A DNA stretch of 64,000 nt from NCBI RefSeq assembly GCF_001013475.1, contig NZ_JZEF01000003.1:186001-250000 (forward strand), written 5' to 3'. Of the stretch, positions 56,201 to 64,000 are shown in pieces. Every line of letters starts with the position of its first letter. The first letter of the stretch is position 1. The stretch comes from Xanthomonas arboricola pv. juglandis. GTDB taxonomy: Bacteria > Pseudomonadota > Gammaproteobacteria > Xanthomonadales > Xanthomonadaceae. The position numbers and the translations under genes are program-made. The notes under the pieces were generated by a model. The model ran no database searches. It saw nothing but the letters and a program-made list of their open reading frames with translations, and had not been told where the DNA came from.

Positions 56201-56725
56201 GTCTATGCCGCCGACGGAAAGTTGCTGCAGCAGCGCGAGCAAGCGCTGGAAGCCGCAGCGGTTTCGGTGTCGGCACCGGTGCTGCAACTTGCGCCATTAC
56301 TCAAGGACACCAATGGCCTGGGCTTTGTACGGCTGCAATTGCTCGATCGCGATGCGGTCGTGCGTTCACGCAATTTCTACTGGGTGGCGCGCGATGCGGC
56401 GGCCATGCGCGGCCTGGATGCGCTGGTGGCAGTGCCGGTGCAGCTCAGCACGCAGCTGCAGGAGGGTGCCGAGCCGGTGCTGCGCGCCAGCGTGCGCAAT
56501 GCCTCGCAGCAGGTTGCGCTCAACACCAAGCTGACCCTGGTGGATGCGCAAGGCCAACGCATCCTGCCGGCGTACTACAGCGACAACTACCTCAGCCTGG
56601 TGCCGGGCGAGCAGCGCGAGATCGAGATCCGCGGCCCGTCCGCGGCGAGCTTGCGCAATGCCACGCTGCAGGTGCGCGGCTGGAATGTCCAACCATCAAC
56701 AGGCGTTGCCAACGGGCCTCCGTAG
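53255..56725 (+). CDS. GH2-family glycosidase with N-terminal LamG-like domain
   Basis: A 1156-residue exported enzyme. A signal peptide (MLMVRKAFRRGALWVLCG) is followed by a laminin-G/concanavalin-like module at about residues 35-190 (DWSVSGWVRPSSGTTGPALI; RLRLYANGRQVASG). Then come the GH2 sugar-binding domain (ELLFNGINYAGEIWVNGAQV), an immunoglobulin-like domain, and the TIM barrel with the likely acid/base Glu766 in LWFGRNEG and nucleophile Glu824 in FSVEVGTP. Arrangement resembles beta-mannosidase and exo-beta-glucosaminidase groups, so the substrate is not fixed. GGGAGAGG lies 6 bases before the ATG at 53255. Followed after 141 bases by a TonB receptor gene, probably the same transcript. 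Confidence 0.88.
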   Translation: MLMVRKAFRRGALWVLCGCIAWTAVEAAPADADPPGPYDVRVLAGGVGLSKKLAAGTPLLAADADWSVSGWVRPSSGTTGPALIAGLGDPQAAGRFFVIDNGMLGFAQGADHLLRSKQQMRAGVWTQVAAIAQGTRLRLYANGRQVASGSVQQTAVAATLVFGPRQQPVAYTQHFGGEIAGFTAQAGALDAAAIARLAGQTPDPALQRFEDASPGWRVQVKQMAGQLAPQAAATLPRSAAPFPAPVARPVSDAPALQALDAASWRVGAWQLAAAPELGQASGATLSRSDYAAGNTRWRAATVPGTVLTTLVDRGVYPDPDIGLNNMAIPESLSRQDWWYRSSFDLPASLQGKRLELLFNGINYAGEIWVNGAQVGRTRGAFARGRFDVGKQLKPGRNVIAVRVSPPPHPGIAHEQSMTAGVGENGGMQALDGPTFIASEGWDWIPAVRDRNAGLWQDVQLHATGPVALGDTQVVTARLAPDHRRAELEINVPLRNDTAAAVQGTLQVAFGDVRIRREVNVPAGGSTLKLTAADTPQLVVANPRLWWPNGYGEPALYTLQASVEVAGAPSDARQLRFGIRQVTYELSLFDDDGALRRVLVDLNQARQRGERIVDVRHAAIRPVPGGNAQSLYPGALSSPAVQVLDDTRLAPHLALRINGVRIAVKGGNWGMDDWRKRVSRERLEPYFRLQRDAHFNVVRNWVGQNTEASFFELADEYGMLVFNDFWQSTQDYNMEPADAALFLDNAAEVIKRFRNHPSIVLWFGRNEGVPAPILNEGLDKLVAELDGTRWYTGSSNEINLQVSGPYNYREPLAYFNKLAQGFSVEVGTPLFSTLESFKASVPAAQDQWPISDAWAYHDWHQSGNGDTASFMRSLTDKLGAPTSLEDFERKAQLLNYDTHRAIFEGFNAQLWSKNSGRLLWMSHPAWPSNMWQIYSHDYDTHAAYYGVRNAAEMLHVQMNLPGHDVVVVNNAAEPVSGLRVRAEVYAADGKLLQQREQALEAAAVSVSAPVLQLAPLLKDTNGLGFVRLQLLDRDAVVRSRNFYWVARDAAAMRGLDALVAVPVQLSTQLQEGAEPVLRASVRNASQQVALNTKLTLVDAQGQRILPAYYSDNYLSLVPGEQREIEIRGPSAASLRNATLQVRGWNVQPSTGVANGPP

Positions 56726-56866
56726 CGGCGCCAGCGCGTTGCCGCGCCGTGCCCCCGCACGGCGGTCGCACTGACGCGCCGATTGCGCGTCAGCCAATAC
56801 CGCATTGCCGTTGCTGCAATGCCATTCGAAACGGTCGTGGATTGTCGTCATCCCTGGGAGGGGACC

Positions 56867-59803
56867 ATGAACAAGCTGCATGCGAACACCTGCCACACCC
56901 CACTGGCCGCCGCACTCGCGGCCGCACTCACGCTGCTTGCAGGCAGCGCAGGCGCACAGGACGCCGGCAACGCCGCCGGGGTCACCGACCTGGACAAGGT
57001 CATGGTCAAGGGCGTGCGCGGCGCGCAGGCCGAGGCCATCGAAAACAAGCGCACCGCTGCGCAGATCATCGACTCGATCTCTGCAGAGGACATCGGCAAG
57101 TTGCCCGATGTCACCATCACCGATTCGCTGCAACGCGTGCCCGGCGTGCAGATCCGGCGTTCGGCCGGCGAGGGCTCGCAGCTCAATATCCGCGGCATGC
57201 CGCAGGTGCAGACCACCATGAACGGCGAGTTGTACCTGAGCGCCGGTGGCGGCGACCAGTACGGCCAGCCGAACATCGGCCGCGCGCAGCCGGATTTCGT
57301 CGACATCCCGCCGACGCTGTTCAGTGGCGTTGACGTGATCAAATCGCCGACCGCCGCCGATCTGGATGGCGGGATCAGCGGTACCGTCTCGCTGAAGACG
57401 CGGCGCCCGTTCGACCTGCCGGAAGGCTGGACCTTCAGCGGCCAGGCCGAAGGCTCCTACGGCGACCGCGTGCAGGAACTCAACGAGCTGTACTCGGGGT
57501 TGGCCAGCTTCCGCACCGAGCGCTGGGGTGCGTTGCTGGCCGTGTCTTATTCGGATGCCACGCTGGAGAACAAGCACCCCAGCGTGTATTCCAATGGCGC
57601 GCAGAAATCCACCGAGCAGAATGTGGGCTTCGATTTCAACGGCGACGGGCGCATTGGCAGCAACACCGACCCCAGCAATCTGCCGCGCGATTATTTCTAC
57701 AACTGGGTCGCCACCGAACTGGACAACCGCAGCACCTATCGCCAGCGCACCGGCATCAACGGCTCGTTCCAGTTCAACATCAACGATTCGTGGACGGTGT
57801 TGGCCGACGCGGCCTACACCAAGCTCGAAGACCAGGACACCTCGGTGGCCGCGCAACTGCACACCGGCTGGGCCACCAACCAGTTGCAGCCCGGCTCGGT
57901 GGTCGATTCCAACGGCGTGCTGGAATACGGCCAGTTCCGCTACAACCGCTTCCAGGCCCACTCGATGGCCGGCGTTGCCGACTCGGATGCGCTCAACACC
58001 AATCTGGAGCTGCGCTTCGATGATGGTGGCCCTCTGCGTGCGTCGTTCCGCTGGGTGCATGGCGATGCGCAGCGCACCTACGACGAAGCGCGTGCCGATG
58101 CGGTGGTGACGCGTGGCGACCAGATCACGCGCGCCGGCGGCGTCACGCAGTGGGCGAACGCCAACGGCTTGCCGACAGTGGATGCCTCGGTGGATTTCCG
58201 TGGCACCTATCCGGCGGTCAACCTCGGCACCGACGTGTCCAACCCGGACAACTGGCAGCTGATGTCGACCTGGGCGCAGGGCAACAAGATCGAAGCGACG
58301 ATGGACGCGTTCCGCGCCGATGGCACCTTCGAGTTCGACGAGGGCGTGGTGCGCGGCTTCCAGTTCGGTATCCGTTACGGCGAGCGCGAGGTCAAGCTGG
58401 ATACCTATCGCTATCTGTCCCCAGTATCGACCAGCTGCGCCGACCCGAACCGTTCGCTGTATTACTTCAAGGATCCGCTGATCGTGGACACCTGCAGCGG
58501 CGTCTCCGAAGCGCGCCTGCTGCCGTTCAATTCGATTCCCGGTTACTGGGCGTATTTCAACGACTTCGATCCGCTCAAGGTCACCGGCCTGGGCAGCCAG
58601 GGCCTGCCGGCGATCAACCCGCAGGTCATGAAGGACCCGGTGGGCTATCTCAACAGCCTGTACCCGGGCAACGTGGCCTACCAGCAGGCCGCCGACTCCT
58701 ACAAGGTCACCGAAAAGAGTACCGCAGCGTATTTTCTGGCCAATCTGGAAGGCGGTACCGGCAGCGCAGTCCCGTGGACGGCCAACATCGGCGCGCGCAT
58801 CGTGCAGACCAAGCTGGCGATCGACCAGTACCTGAGCAGCGGCAATGTGTTCATCGGCAATGTCGAATGGAACGGCGTCAGCCCGGCGATCGGTACCAAT
58901 CGATTGAACCGCCAATACACCGACGTGCTGCCCACCGCCAACCTGTCGCTGGACATCACCGATGCGCAGAAGCTGCGCTTTGCCTACAACAAGGCGGTGG
59001 CGCGCCAGGACCTGCCCGATCTCGGGCGCGGGCTGGTGAGCTTCTATGCGGTCAACGGCACGCCACCGCGCAACCCTGCGTTGCCCTCGGATGCGGTGCT
59101 GTTCCTCAATGGCCGCTCCGGCAATCCGGATCTCGATCCGTATCGCGCCACCAACTACAACGCCTCATGGGAATGGTATTTCTCCGATGCGTCGTTGGTC
59201 AGCGTGGGTGCGTTCCTGATCGATGTGAAGTCGTTCCCCACCACGGTGACCAATATCGAACTGTTGCCCGACGCCGATGGCGTGGCGCGGCTGGGTGGCC
59301 CGGTGGAGCGCATCGTCAATGGCGGTGGTGGCAAGATCAAGGGCTTTGAAGTGGGGTACCAGCAAGCCTTCGACTTCCTGCCCGGCTGGTTGAGCGGCTT
59401 TGGTACCAATATCAACTACACCTTCTCCGACGCCGACACCGACAACACCGATATCGACGGCAACACCTTGCCGATCGGCGATAACTCCAAGCACCAGGCC
59501 AACGCGGTGCTGTGGTACCAGAAGGACAAGCTGCAGGCGCGTGTGGCCTACAACTGGCGCAGCAAGCGCTTCAGTCAGGTCAACAGCGGTGCCTGGGGCG
59601 ACGAGCTGGCGATCTGGAACGACGACGTGGGCTATCTCGATGCGTCCTTCAGCTACGACGTCAACGATCATCTGACCCTGTACGCCCAGGCGACCAATCT
59701 GACCGGCGAAAGCGAGCGGCGCTACGCGCAGTGGACCAACCACTACTACGACCAGAACATCTTCGAGCGTCGTTACTACGCGGGCTTGCGTCTGCGCTTC
59801 TGA
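56867..59803 (+). CDS. TonB-dependent receptor (carbohydrate type)
   Basis: A 978-residue outer-membrane receptor. It has a signal peptide (ending AGSAGAQ), a TonB-box-like segment near DLDKVMVKGVR, a plug (IDSISAEDIGKLPDVTITDSLQRVPGVQ in blocks; LNIRGMPQVQTTMNGE; GVDVIKSPTAADLDGGISGTVSL) and a large barrel ending YAGLRLRF with the terminal Phe. Length and the phrase GKLPDVT are typical of the xanthomonad/caulobacterial receptors for oligosaccharides. GGGAGGGG precedes the ATG at 56867. Placed between GH2 and a LacI regulator, it most likely imports the sugar freed by the glycosidases. Confidence 0.94.
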   Translation: MNKLHANTCHTPLAAALAAALTLLAGSAGAQDAGNAAGVTDLDKVMVKGVRGAQAEAIENKRTAAQIIDSISAEDIGKLPDVTITDSLQRVPGVQIRRSAGEGSQLNIRGMPQVQTTMNGELYLSAGGGDQYGQPNIGRAQPDFVDIPPTLFSGVDVIKSPTAADLDGGISGTVSLKTRRPFDLPEGWTFSGQAEGSYGDRVQELNELYSGLASFRTERWGALLAVSYSDATLENKHPSVYSNGAQKSTEQNVGFDFNGDGRIGSNTDPSNLPRDYFYNWVATELDNRSTYRQRTGINGSFQFNINDSWTVLADAAYTKLEDQDTSVAAQLHTGWATNQLQPGSVVDSNGVLEYGQFRYNRFQAHSMAGVADSDALNTNLELRFDDGGPLRASFRWVHGDAQRTYDEARADAVVTRGDQITRAGGVTQWANANGLPTVDASVDFRGTYPAVNLGTDVSNPDNWQLMSTWAQGNKIEATMDAFRADGTFEFDEGVVRGFQFGIRYGEREVKLDTYRYLSPVSTSCADPNRSLYYFKDPLIVDTCSGVSEARLLPFNSIPGYWAYFNDFDPLKVTGLGSQGLPAINPQVMKDPVGYLNSLYPGNVAYQQAADSYKVTEKSTAAYFLANLEGGTGSAVPWTANIGARIVQTKLAIDQYLSSGNVFIGNVEWNGVSPAIGTNRLNRQYTDVLPTANLSLDITDAQKLRFAYNKAVARQDLPDLGRGLVSFYAVNGTPPRNPALPSDAVLFLNGRSGNPDLDPYRATNYNASWEWYFSDASLVSVGAFLIDVKSFPTTVTNIELLPDADGVARLGGPVERIVNGGGGKIKGFEVGYQQAFDFLPGWLSGFGTNINYTFSDADTDNTDIDGNTLPIGDNSKHQANAVLWYQKDKLQARVAYNWRSKRFSQVNSGAWGDELAIWNDDVGYLDASFSYDVNDHLTLYAQATNLTGESERRYAQWTNHYYDQNIFERRYYAGLRLRF

Positions 59804-59820
59804 TCCGGCTGCACCGTTGT

Positions 59821-59850
59821 GCGACACAGCGCACCCCTGCGCTGTGTCGC
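59821..59850. repeat. Perfect hairpin just after the TonB receptor
   Basis: Twelve-base arms GCGACACAGCGC (59821-59832) and GCGCTGTGTCGC (59839-59850) with a 6-base loop, 17 bases past the stop. The tail is poor in T, so it may stabilise the 3' end while the next hairpin terminates. Confidence 0.8.
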
Positions 59851-59958
59851 GCATGTTTCGCTGTTGTCGCTCTCCAAGCGGTCATTGCGCTTTCTTCCCG
59901 TCGCCGCTGATTGCGGCGCTGCAGTACGCCTGACGGCAACGTCAGGCACCCTCCCATT

Positions 59959-59995
59959 CGGCCGCATCGTCGGGAAGCGATGTGGCCGTTTTTTT
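59959..59995 (+). terminator. Rho-independent terminator of the GH2-TonB receptor unit
   Basis: Arms CGGCCGCATCG (59959-59969) and CGATGTGGCCG (59978-59988) with an 8-base loop, one G-U pair, then a run of seven T. Confidence 0.9.
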
Positions 59996-60040
59996 GAACG
60001 TGATGCCGCAGGCGTTACCCGATGCCGATCGATGCAGCGC

Positions 60041-61093
60041 TTAGCGCGCCGGCGGCCCCGCCGTCGAGCCGCGCTTGACCACGGTGTACTTCATCACCTG
60101 ATGCACGCCCTGCGCGGGATCGCCCTTGCGTCGCTGGCGGATCGCATCGGCCAGCAGCGACACCGCCGCGCGGCCCATCGCGGTGACCGGTTGATGCACG
60201 GTGGTGAGCTCGGGCCAGATGGTGGTGGCAACCGGGGTGTCGTCGAAGCCGGCGACCGATACATCTTCGGGTACCCGCAAGCCCAGTCCGTGTGCGACCG
60301 CAACGGCGGCTGCCGCCATATCGTCGTTGCTGCAGAACAGGGCGGTGGGCGGTTGCGCCTGCGAGAGCAGGCTGCGCGCGGCGAGCAGGCCGGAGTGATA
60401 GGTGAACAGACCGTCTGCCATCAATTCTTCGGCCACAGGCAGGCCGGCAGCCTGCAGGCTGTCGAGATAGCCGTTGGCACGTAATGCACTGGGCGTGTGC
60501 TTGGGGTCGCCCTTGATCAAGGCGATGCGGCGATGGCCCAGTTCGATCAGGTGATCGACGATGGCGCGCGCAGCCTGGTAATCGTCGATGCGCACCGAGC
60601 TGATTTGCGCCATCGGTGCGCCGCTCGCCACCGCCACGACCGGGATGCCGCGTGCATCGAGTTCGGCGATGGTCTGGCGCGAGTCGCATAGCGGTGGCGG
60701 CAGGATCACGCCATCCACGCCGGCCGCCAGCAAGCGCTCGGTGGCGGCACGCTGGCTGCGGATGGCGCCGCATTTTTCCACCAGCACCTGGCTGCCATTG
60801 AGGCTGCTCTGTTCGAGAAGGCCGAGCATGAATTGATTGAGGTAGGCCGCGCTGGGATTGCTGTACAGCACGCCGATGCGCAACAGGCCGCTGGTGCGCA
60901 ACGAACGGCCGGCCAGGTTGGGGCGATACCCCAATGCCTGGACCGAGGCCTCCACGCGCACGCGCATCTCCTCGCCGACATGTGGGTGGCGGTTGATGAC
61001 GCGCGAAGCCGTCATCGGCGAGACCCCGGCGTGCTTGGCGACATCCAGCAGGGTTGCCGCGTTGTTCGCACTGCGTTGGCGCTTGGCCGCCAT
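60041..61093 (-). CDS. LacI-family transcriptional regulator
   Basis: A 350-residue repressor. The N-terminal helix-turn-helix and hinge are ATLLDVAKHAGVSPMTASRVIN and GYRPNLAGRSLRTS; the C-terminal periplasmic-binding-protein-like domain includes IGVLYSNPSAAYLNQFMLGL, LFCSNDDMAAAAVAVA and VSVAGFDDTPVATTIWPELT, typical of the GntR/GalR-like subgroup. It should bind a sugar and release an operator. The likely target is the palindrome at 53098-53109 between the glycosidase genes. The ATG at 61093 is the normal distance from the HTH; the frame is open further upstream without family support. Convergent to the TonB receptor gene. Confidence 0.93.
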   Translation of the reverse strand: MAAKRQRSANNAATLLDVAKHAGVSPMTASRVINRHPHVGEEMRVRVEASVQALGYRPNLAGRSLRTSGLLRIGVLYSNPSAAYLNQFMLGLLEQSSLNGSQVLVEKCGAIRSQRAATERLLAAGVDGVILPPPLCDSRQTIAELDARGIPVVAVASGAPMAQISSVRIDDYQAARAIVDHLIELGHRRIALIKGDPKHTPSALRANGYLDSLQAAGLPVAEELMADGLFTYHSGLLAARSLLSQAQPPTALFCSNDDMAAAAVAVAHGLGLRVPEDVSVAGFDDTPVATTIWPELTTVHQPVTAMGRAAVSLLADAIRQRRKGDPAQGVHQVMKYTVVKRGSTAGPPAR

Positions 61094-61200
61094 TGTGTGT
61101 GCTCGTCCTGGAGTGGAAGCGAAAGGCAGGTGGCGTGCATGAAGCCTGCAGCGACCAGGACGTGCCTGGGCGCTGGCAATCGGCACTGCGATATCGGTAT

Positions 61201-61239
61201 CGGCACAGAGCACGCGCAGCGTGCGCGTGCTCTGTGCCG
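61201..61239. repeat. 18-base perfect inverted repeat between lacI-like and M28 genes
   Basis: Arms CGGCACAGAGCACGCGCA (61201-61218) and TGCGCGTGCTCTGTGCCG (61222-61239) match perfectly around GCG. It lies 44 bases after the M28 stop. The side facing the M28 gene has no T run, so it may act as a strong hairpin terminator or RNA-stabilising end rather than a classic one. Confidence 0.85.
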
Positions 61240-61282
61240 CGCGCACTCAACCGAGGAGTGCACGCGACGTCTGCAAATGCAG

Positions 61283-62701
61283 TTATTCGCTCGGCGGCTG
61301 CACGCTTTTTGCGCGGCTGCCGAAATCGCCATCGGCTTCGGCCGCCAGATACGCAAACACCGTGTAGGCCGCGACATTTTGCGCAAGCGCCTTGGGGTCG
61401 ATCTTGTCCAGCGTGTCGTCGGCGGTGTGGTGCAGATCGAAGTAGTCGGTGCCGTCCTGCGCCAGCCATGCCCAGGCGCCACCCTTGGCGGAAATCGGCC
61501 CGACGTCGGGGCCGGGGCCGCCCTTGCTCGGCTCATACGCGATGCCCAACGGCGCAAGCGCTTCGGCAATCTGTTTGGTCGCTGCGCGCGACTCGTCCGG
61601 TGCCGCCGAGCCGGTGTTGAACGCATAGATGCGCCCGGCACCAAAATCGCTCTCCGCGCCGATCTGATGCAGCGCCATGTCCTTGGCATCCTTGCCGTGC
61701 GCGGCTGCATATGCCTTGCCGCCGTACAGGCCTTGCTCCTCGTTGGCGAAGGCCACCACGCGGATGCTGCGCTTGGGCGCCTGCTTGAGTTGGCCGATCA
61801 GGTGGCCCGCGGCCATGGTGATCGCCACGCCGGCGCCATCGTCGATCGCGCCGGTGCCCAGATCCCACGAATCCAGATGCCCGCCGATCACCACCACTTC
61901 CTTCGGCTTGCTGCGTCCGGTGATTTCGCCGATCACGTTGTAGGAGGTCGCGGTGCCGTCCCAGCCGCAATCCAGCACCAAGCGCACACGCGTGCTGCCC
62001 AGCGCGGTCAGGCGCGCGAGCTGGTTGGCATCAGGCACCGACAACGCCGCTGCCGGTACCGGCGCCACGCCTTCATCGAAACGGGTGATGCCGGTATGCG
62101 GCACGCGGTGCGAGTCGGTGCCGGCCGAGCGCATCACGAAGCCGATCGCGCCCTTGCGGATCGCTTCCGACGGGCCCTTGCTGCGCACCGCGCCGCCATT
62201 GCCGTAATCCTTGCCGTCGCGCGCCTTGGTCATCTGGTAATCGACGAACGCGATCTTGCCGGCCAGCGAGCCGGCCGGTGCGGCCTGCAGTGCGGCCAGG
62301 TTTTCGAAGCGCACCACCTCGCCTTCGACGGTGCCGCCCGGGCTGCCGCCCAGTGCAGTGATGTGCAGGGGCTGCGCATGCGCACCGATCACCGCCGCCT
62401 GTTCGCTGCGCCGCTGCCACTTCGGAAAGCTCACCGGCTCGGTCCACACCTTGTCGAAGCCCAGCGACTGAAACTTGGCCTTGGCCCAGGCCACCGCGCG
62501 CGGGTCGGCCTCGCCACCGGCAATGCGTGGACCCACTTCGGTGGTCAACGATTCCACCACCGCAAAGCCGGTGGTGTCAGCCAGGGCCTGCTCGCGCAGC
62601 TGCGCGGCGGTGCGTAGCGCGCCATCGGCGATGCTGGTCTGTGCGGCAAGCGCGGGTGTGCAGGCGAGTAGGGCAGAGATGGCAACAGCGAGGCGACGCA
62701 T
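61283..62701 (-). CDS. Secreted M28-family metallopeptidase
   Basis: A 472-residue exported di-zinc aminopeptidase. It has a signal peptide (MRRLAVAISALLACTPALA), a PA-type protease-associated insert (about residues 120-260) and the M28 core with metal ligands in IGGHLDSWDLGTGAIDDGAG (His, Asp and bridging Asp), FANEEQGLYGG (catalytic and ligand Glu) and LHHTADDTLD (His). The order is complete, so activity is expected. Relatives are glutamate carboxypeptidase-like or plasma aminopeptidase-like; the specificity cannot be read. GGAG lies 9 bases before the ATG at 62701. Confidence 0.93.
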   Translation of the reverse strand: MRRLAVAISALLACTPALAAQTSIADGALRTAAQLREQALADTTGFAVVESLTTEVGPRIAGGEADPRAVAWAKAKFQSLGFDKVWTEPVSFPKWQRRSEQAAVIGAHAQPLHITALGGSPGGTVEGEVVRFENLAALQAAPAGSLAGKIAFVDYQMTKARDGKDYGNGGAVRSKGPSEAIRKGAIGFVMRSAGTDSHRVPHTGITRFDEGVAPVPAAALSVPDANQLARLTALGSTRVRLVLDCGWDGTATSYNVIGEITGRSKPKEVVVIGGHLDSWDLGTGAIDDGAGVAITMAAGHLIGQLKQAPKRSIRVVAFANEEQGLYGGKAYAAAHGKDAKDMALHQIGAESDFGAGRIYAFNTGSAAPDESRAATKQIAEALAPLGIAYEPSKGGPGPDVGPISAKGGAWAWLAQDGTDYFDLHHTADDTLDKIDPKALAQNVAAYTVFAYLAAEADGDFGSRAKSVQPPSE

Positions 62702-62810
62702 GCAGGGCGGCTCCAACGACAAGGGGACCCCGAGCTTATCAGCGCGAGGTCCCCCGTCTGCGTGCGAAAGGTCATCCTCCTGCGCGAAGTTGCGCAGCGG
62801 ATGTGTCCGC

Positions 62811-63242
62811 TTACGGCACGCCCGGTGTCTTCAGTGTGTCGTTCTTCAACGAATCGCGGATCTCGCGCAGCAACAGCACTTCTTCGCTCGGGCCCTTGGG
62901 GGCATCCGGCTTGCGGTGGGTCAAGCGGTTGATCAGCTTGACCACCATGAAGATCGCAAAGGCGATGATCACGAACTGCACGACGGTGTTGATGAAATCG
63001 CCGTAGCCGATCGCCACTGCCGGAATTTCCTTGCCGGTGGCATCGACGCCGGCTGGCTTGAGCACCCAGGCCAGGCGCGAGAAATCCACATTGCCGATGG
63101 CCCAGCCGATCGGCGGCATGATGATCTTTTCCACCAGTGCAGTGACGATCTTGCCGAACGCTGCACCGATGACGACACCGACCGCCAGGTCGATGACATT
63201 GCCACGCATCGCGAATTGCTTGAATTCGCTGACCATTCCCAT
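62811..63242 (-). CDS. mscL: Large-conductance mechanosensitive channel
   Basis: A 143-residue pentameric inner-membrane channel that opens under high membrane tension to release solutes on osmotic down-shock. The N-terminal helix and first membrane segment are [31 protein letters not shown], given here only as a family hallmark at residues 7-37; the second segment is [19 protein letters not shown] and the C-terminal bundle [16 protein letters not shown] lies 6 bases before the ATG. It stands alone between the peptidase and the fumarylacetoacetate hydrolase-like gene. Confidence 0.96.
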   Translation of the reverse strand: MGMVSEFKQFAMRGNVIDLAVGVVIGAAFGKIVTALVEKIIMPPIGWAIGNVDFSRLAWVLKPAGVDATGKEIPAVAIGYGDFINTVVQFVIIAFAIFMVVKLINRLTHRKPDAPKGPSEEVLLLREIRDSLKNDTLKTPGVP

Positions 63243-63302
63243 AGCGCACTCCAGATGCGGTCGCGGACCAACTGCCGCAGGGTGATCGTAGCGGGCCGCG
63301 TG

Positions 63303-64000
63303 TCAGCCCGCGATGATGCCGTGGCGCTCGGCAACGTTTTCCAGGCGTGCGCTGAACTGATCGCCGGGCAGTAGCGGGCCGACACCGGCCGGAGTGCCCA
63401 TGAAGATCAGGTCGCCCGCGCGCAATGCGTAGAGCTTGGAGAGCTCATGCAAAATCTCCGGCACGTTCCAGATCATCTGATCCAGCAACGACTGCTGACG
63501 CACCTGGCCGTTGACTTCCAGCGACAGATTCAAGGCCTCCAGCGCACCCACTTCGCCGGCATGCACCAGTTCGCTGATCGGCGCGGAGTGGTCGAAGCCC
63601 TTGGCGATGTCCCACGGCAGGCCCTTGGCCTTGGCAGCTGCCTGCAGGTCGCGTCGGGTCAGGTCCAGGCCCACGCCGTAGCCGTAGATCAGCGCCTCTG
63701 CCTGCTCCACCGGCAACTCGCCGGCCGGCGCATCGCTGCCCAGTGCCACCACCAGTTCCACTTCGTGGTGCAGTTCCCGGGTGCCGGGCGGATACGGAAT
63801 ATGGTCGCCGTGGCCGACCACGATCGCATCGGCAGGCTTCATGAAAAAGGTCGGCTGGCCACGTTCGGCCTTGGAAGCAGGCGCAGTGGCGCCCATCTCG
63901 CGTGCGTGATCGGCAAAGTTGCGGCCGACGCAGTAGATGCGGTGCACCGGAAAGTTGCCGCCACCAACCACTGGAATGCGCGGAACATCGGCGGCGGGAA
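63303..64000 (-). CDS. Fumarylacetoacetate hydrolase-family protein (5' end beyond window)
   Basis: At least 232 codons are open from the stop at 63303 to the window edge. It contains HRIYCVGRNFADHAREMG, PTFFMKPADAIV, LHHEVELVVALG (the metal-binding His/Glu pair), KGFDHSAPIS and LIFMGTPAGVGPL, the hallmarks of the FAH family, which cleaves carbon-carbon bonds in beta-diketo acids or decarboxylates oxaloacetate. The residues upstream of VVGGGNFPVH read PAADVPRIP, and the frame stays open, so the true start is probably just outside. Cytoplasmic; the substrate is not evident. Confidence 0.9.
   Translation of the reverse strand, partial: PAADVPRIPVVGGGNFPVHRIYCVGRNFADHAREMGATAPASKAERGQPTFFMKPADAIVVGHGDHIPYPPGTRELHHEVELVVALGSDAPAGELPVEQAEALIYGYGVGLDLTRRDLQAAAKAKGLPWDIAKGFDHSAPISELVHAGEVGALEALNLSLEVNGQVRQQSLLDQMIWNVPEILHELSKLYALRAGDLIFMGTPAGVGPLLPGDQFSARLENVAERHGIIAG

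Noticed and set aside
49282-61093. Assignment to the known X. campestris N-glycan (nix) cluster
   Set aside because: The large set of glycosidases expected for that cluster is not present here, and GH97 with GH2 alone is not enough to claim identity.

Overview
The window is high-GC, tightly packed gammaproteobacterial DNA. It reads as a Xanthomonas chromosome (Xanthomonadaceae, plant-associated). The signs are two TonB-dependent receptors, one beside glycoside hydrolases and a LacI regulator (the carbohydrate-utilisation layout typical of xanthomonads), a fused CysNC, a CysB-type regulator next to cysG-cysK, and the GGGAATCG/CGATTCCC-type intergenic repeats common in Xanthomonas genomes. The genus call is an inference from gene content; no rRNA or tRNA gene is present to confirm it. 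I saw no prophage, insertion sequence, CRISPR array or plasmid function.

Layout. 1-161: start of a flavin reductase-like gene (partial). 208-2300: molybdate ABC transporter modA-modB-modC, leftward. 2376-6240: leftward envelope and periplasm genes (ETHE1-like metallohydrolase, S1/P1 nuclease, two OmpW paralogues, a SnoaL/DUF4440-like protein). 6554-18062: a rightward glycolysis region, gap - BamE-like protein - DUF2339/DUF3999 membrane pair - pgk - gph-like phosphatase - pyk - class I fba. 18158-19402: macro-domain deacetylase and an isoprenylcysteine methyltransferase-like membrane protein. 19723-23051: leftward cysG-cysK with the divergent LysR regulator cysB. 23052-24591: a largely non-coding block with a 229-bp tandem repeat, one small hypothetical gene and a strong terminator that may end a small RNA. 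24592-25788: GAF-histidine kinase. 26093-30264: DUF2946 - TonB receptor - PepSY metal-uptake operon. 30394-37842: assimilatory sulfate reduction, cysJ-cysI-cysH leftward and cysD-cysNC rightward from a shared intergenic region. 38103-42295: RND efflux pair. 42574-49226: small zinc-ribbon-like membrane protein, M1 aminopeptidase, GNAT acetyltransferase, SpoU RNA methyltransferase, carboxylesterase. 49282-61093: neprosin-family secreted protein, GH97 and GH2 glycosidases fired from a divergent promoter, TonB receptor and LacI regulator. 61283-64000: secreted M28 peptidase, MscL, and a fumarylacetoacetate hydrolase-family gene cut by the window edge.

How the genes work together. The sulfur genes form a nearly complete route from sulfate to cysteine: CysD/CysNC make APS and PAPS, CysH reduces PAPS to sulfite, CysJI reduces sulfite to sulfide, CysG supplies siroheme for CysI, CysK makes cysteine, and CysB is the likely regulator. 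The sulfate permease is not in the window. The gap/pgk/pyk/fba genes cover fructose-1,6-bisphosphate cleavage to pyruvate, without tpi, gpm or eno. The GH97-GH2-TonB receptor-LacI block looks like one scavenging system for an oligosaccharide, with a perfect CG-centred palindrome between the divergent glycosidase genes as the likely LacI operator.

The items most worth following are: the plant-type neprosin domain protein, the glycan system and its operator, the 104-106 bp inverted-repeat elements (one lies in frame inside the start of cysNC), the shortened CysG, the histidine-rich metal operon, the DUF2339/DUF3999 pair and the candidate small RNA near 24500.
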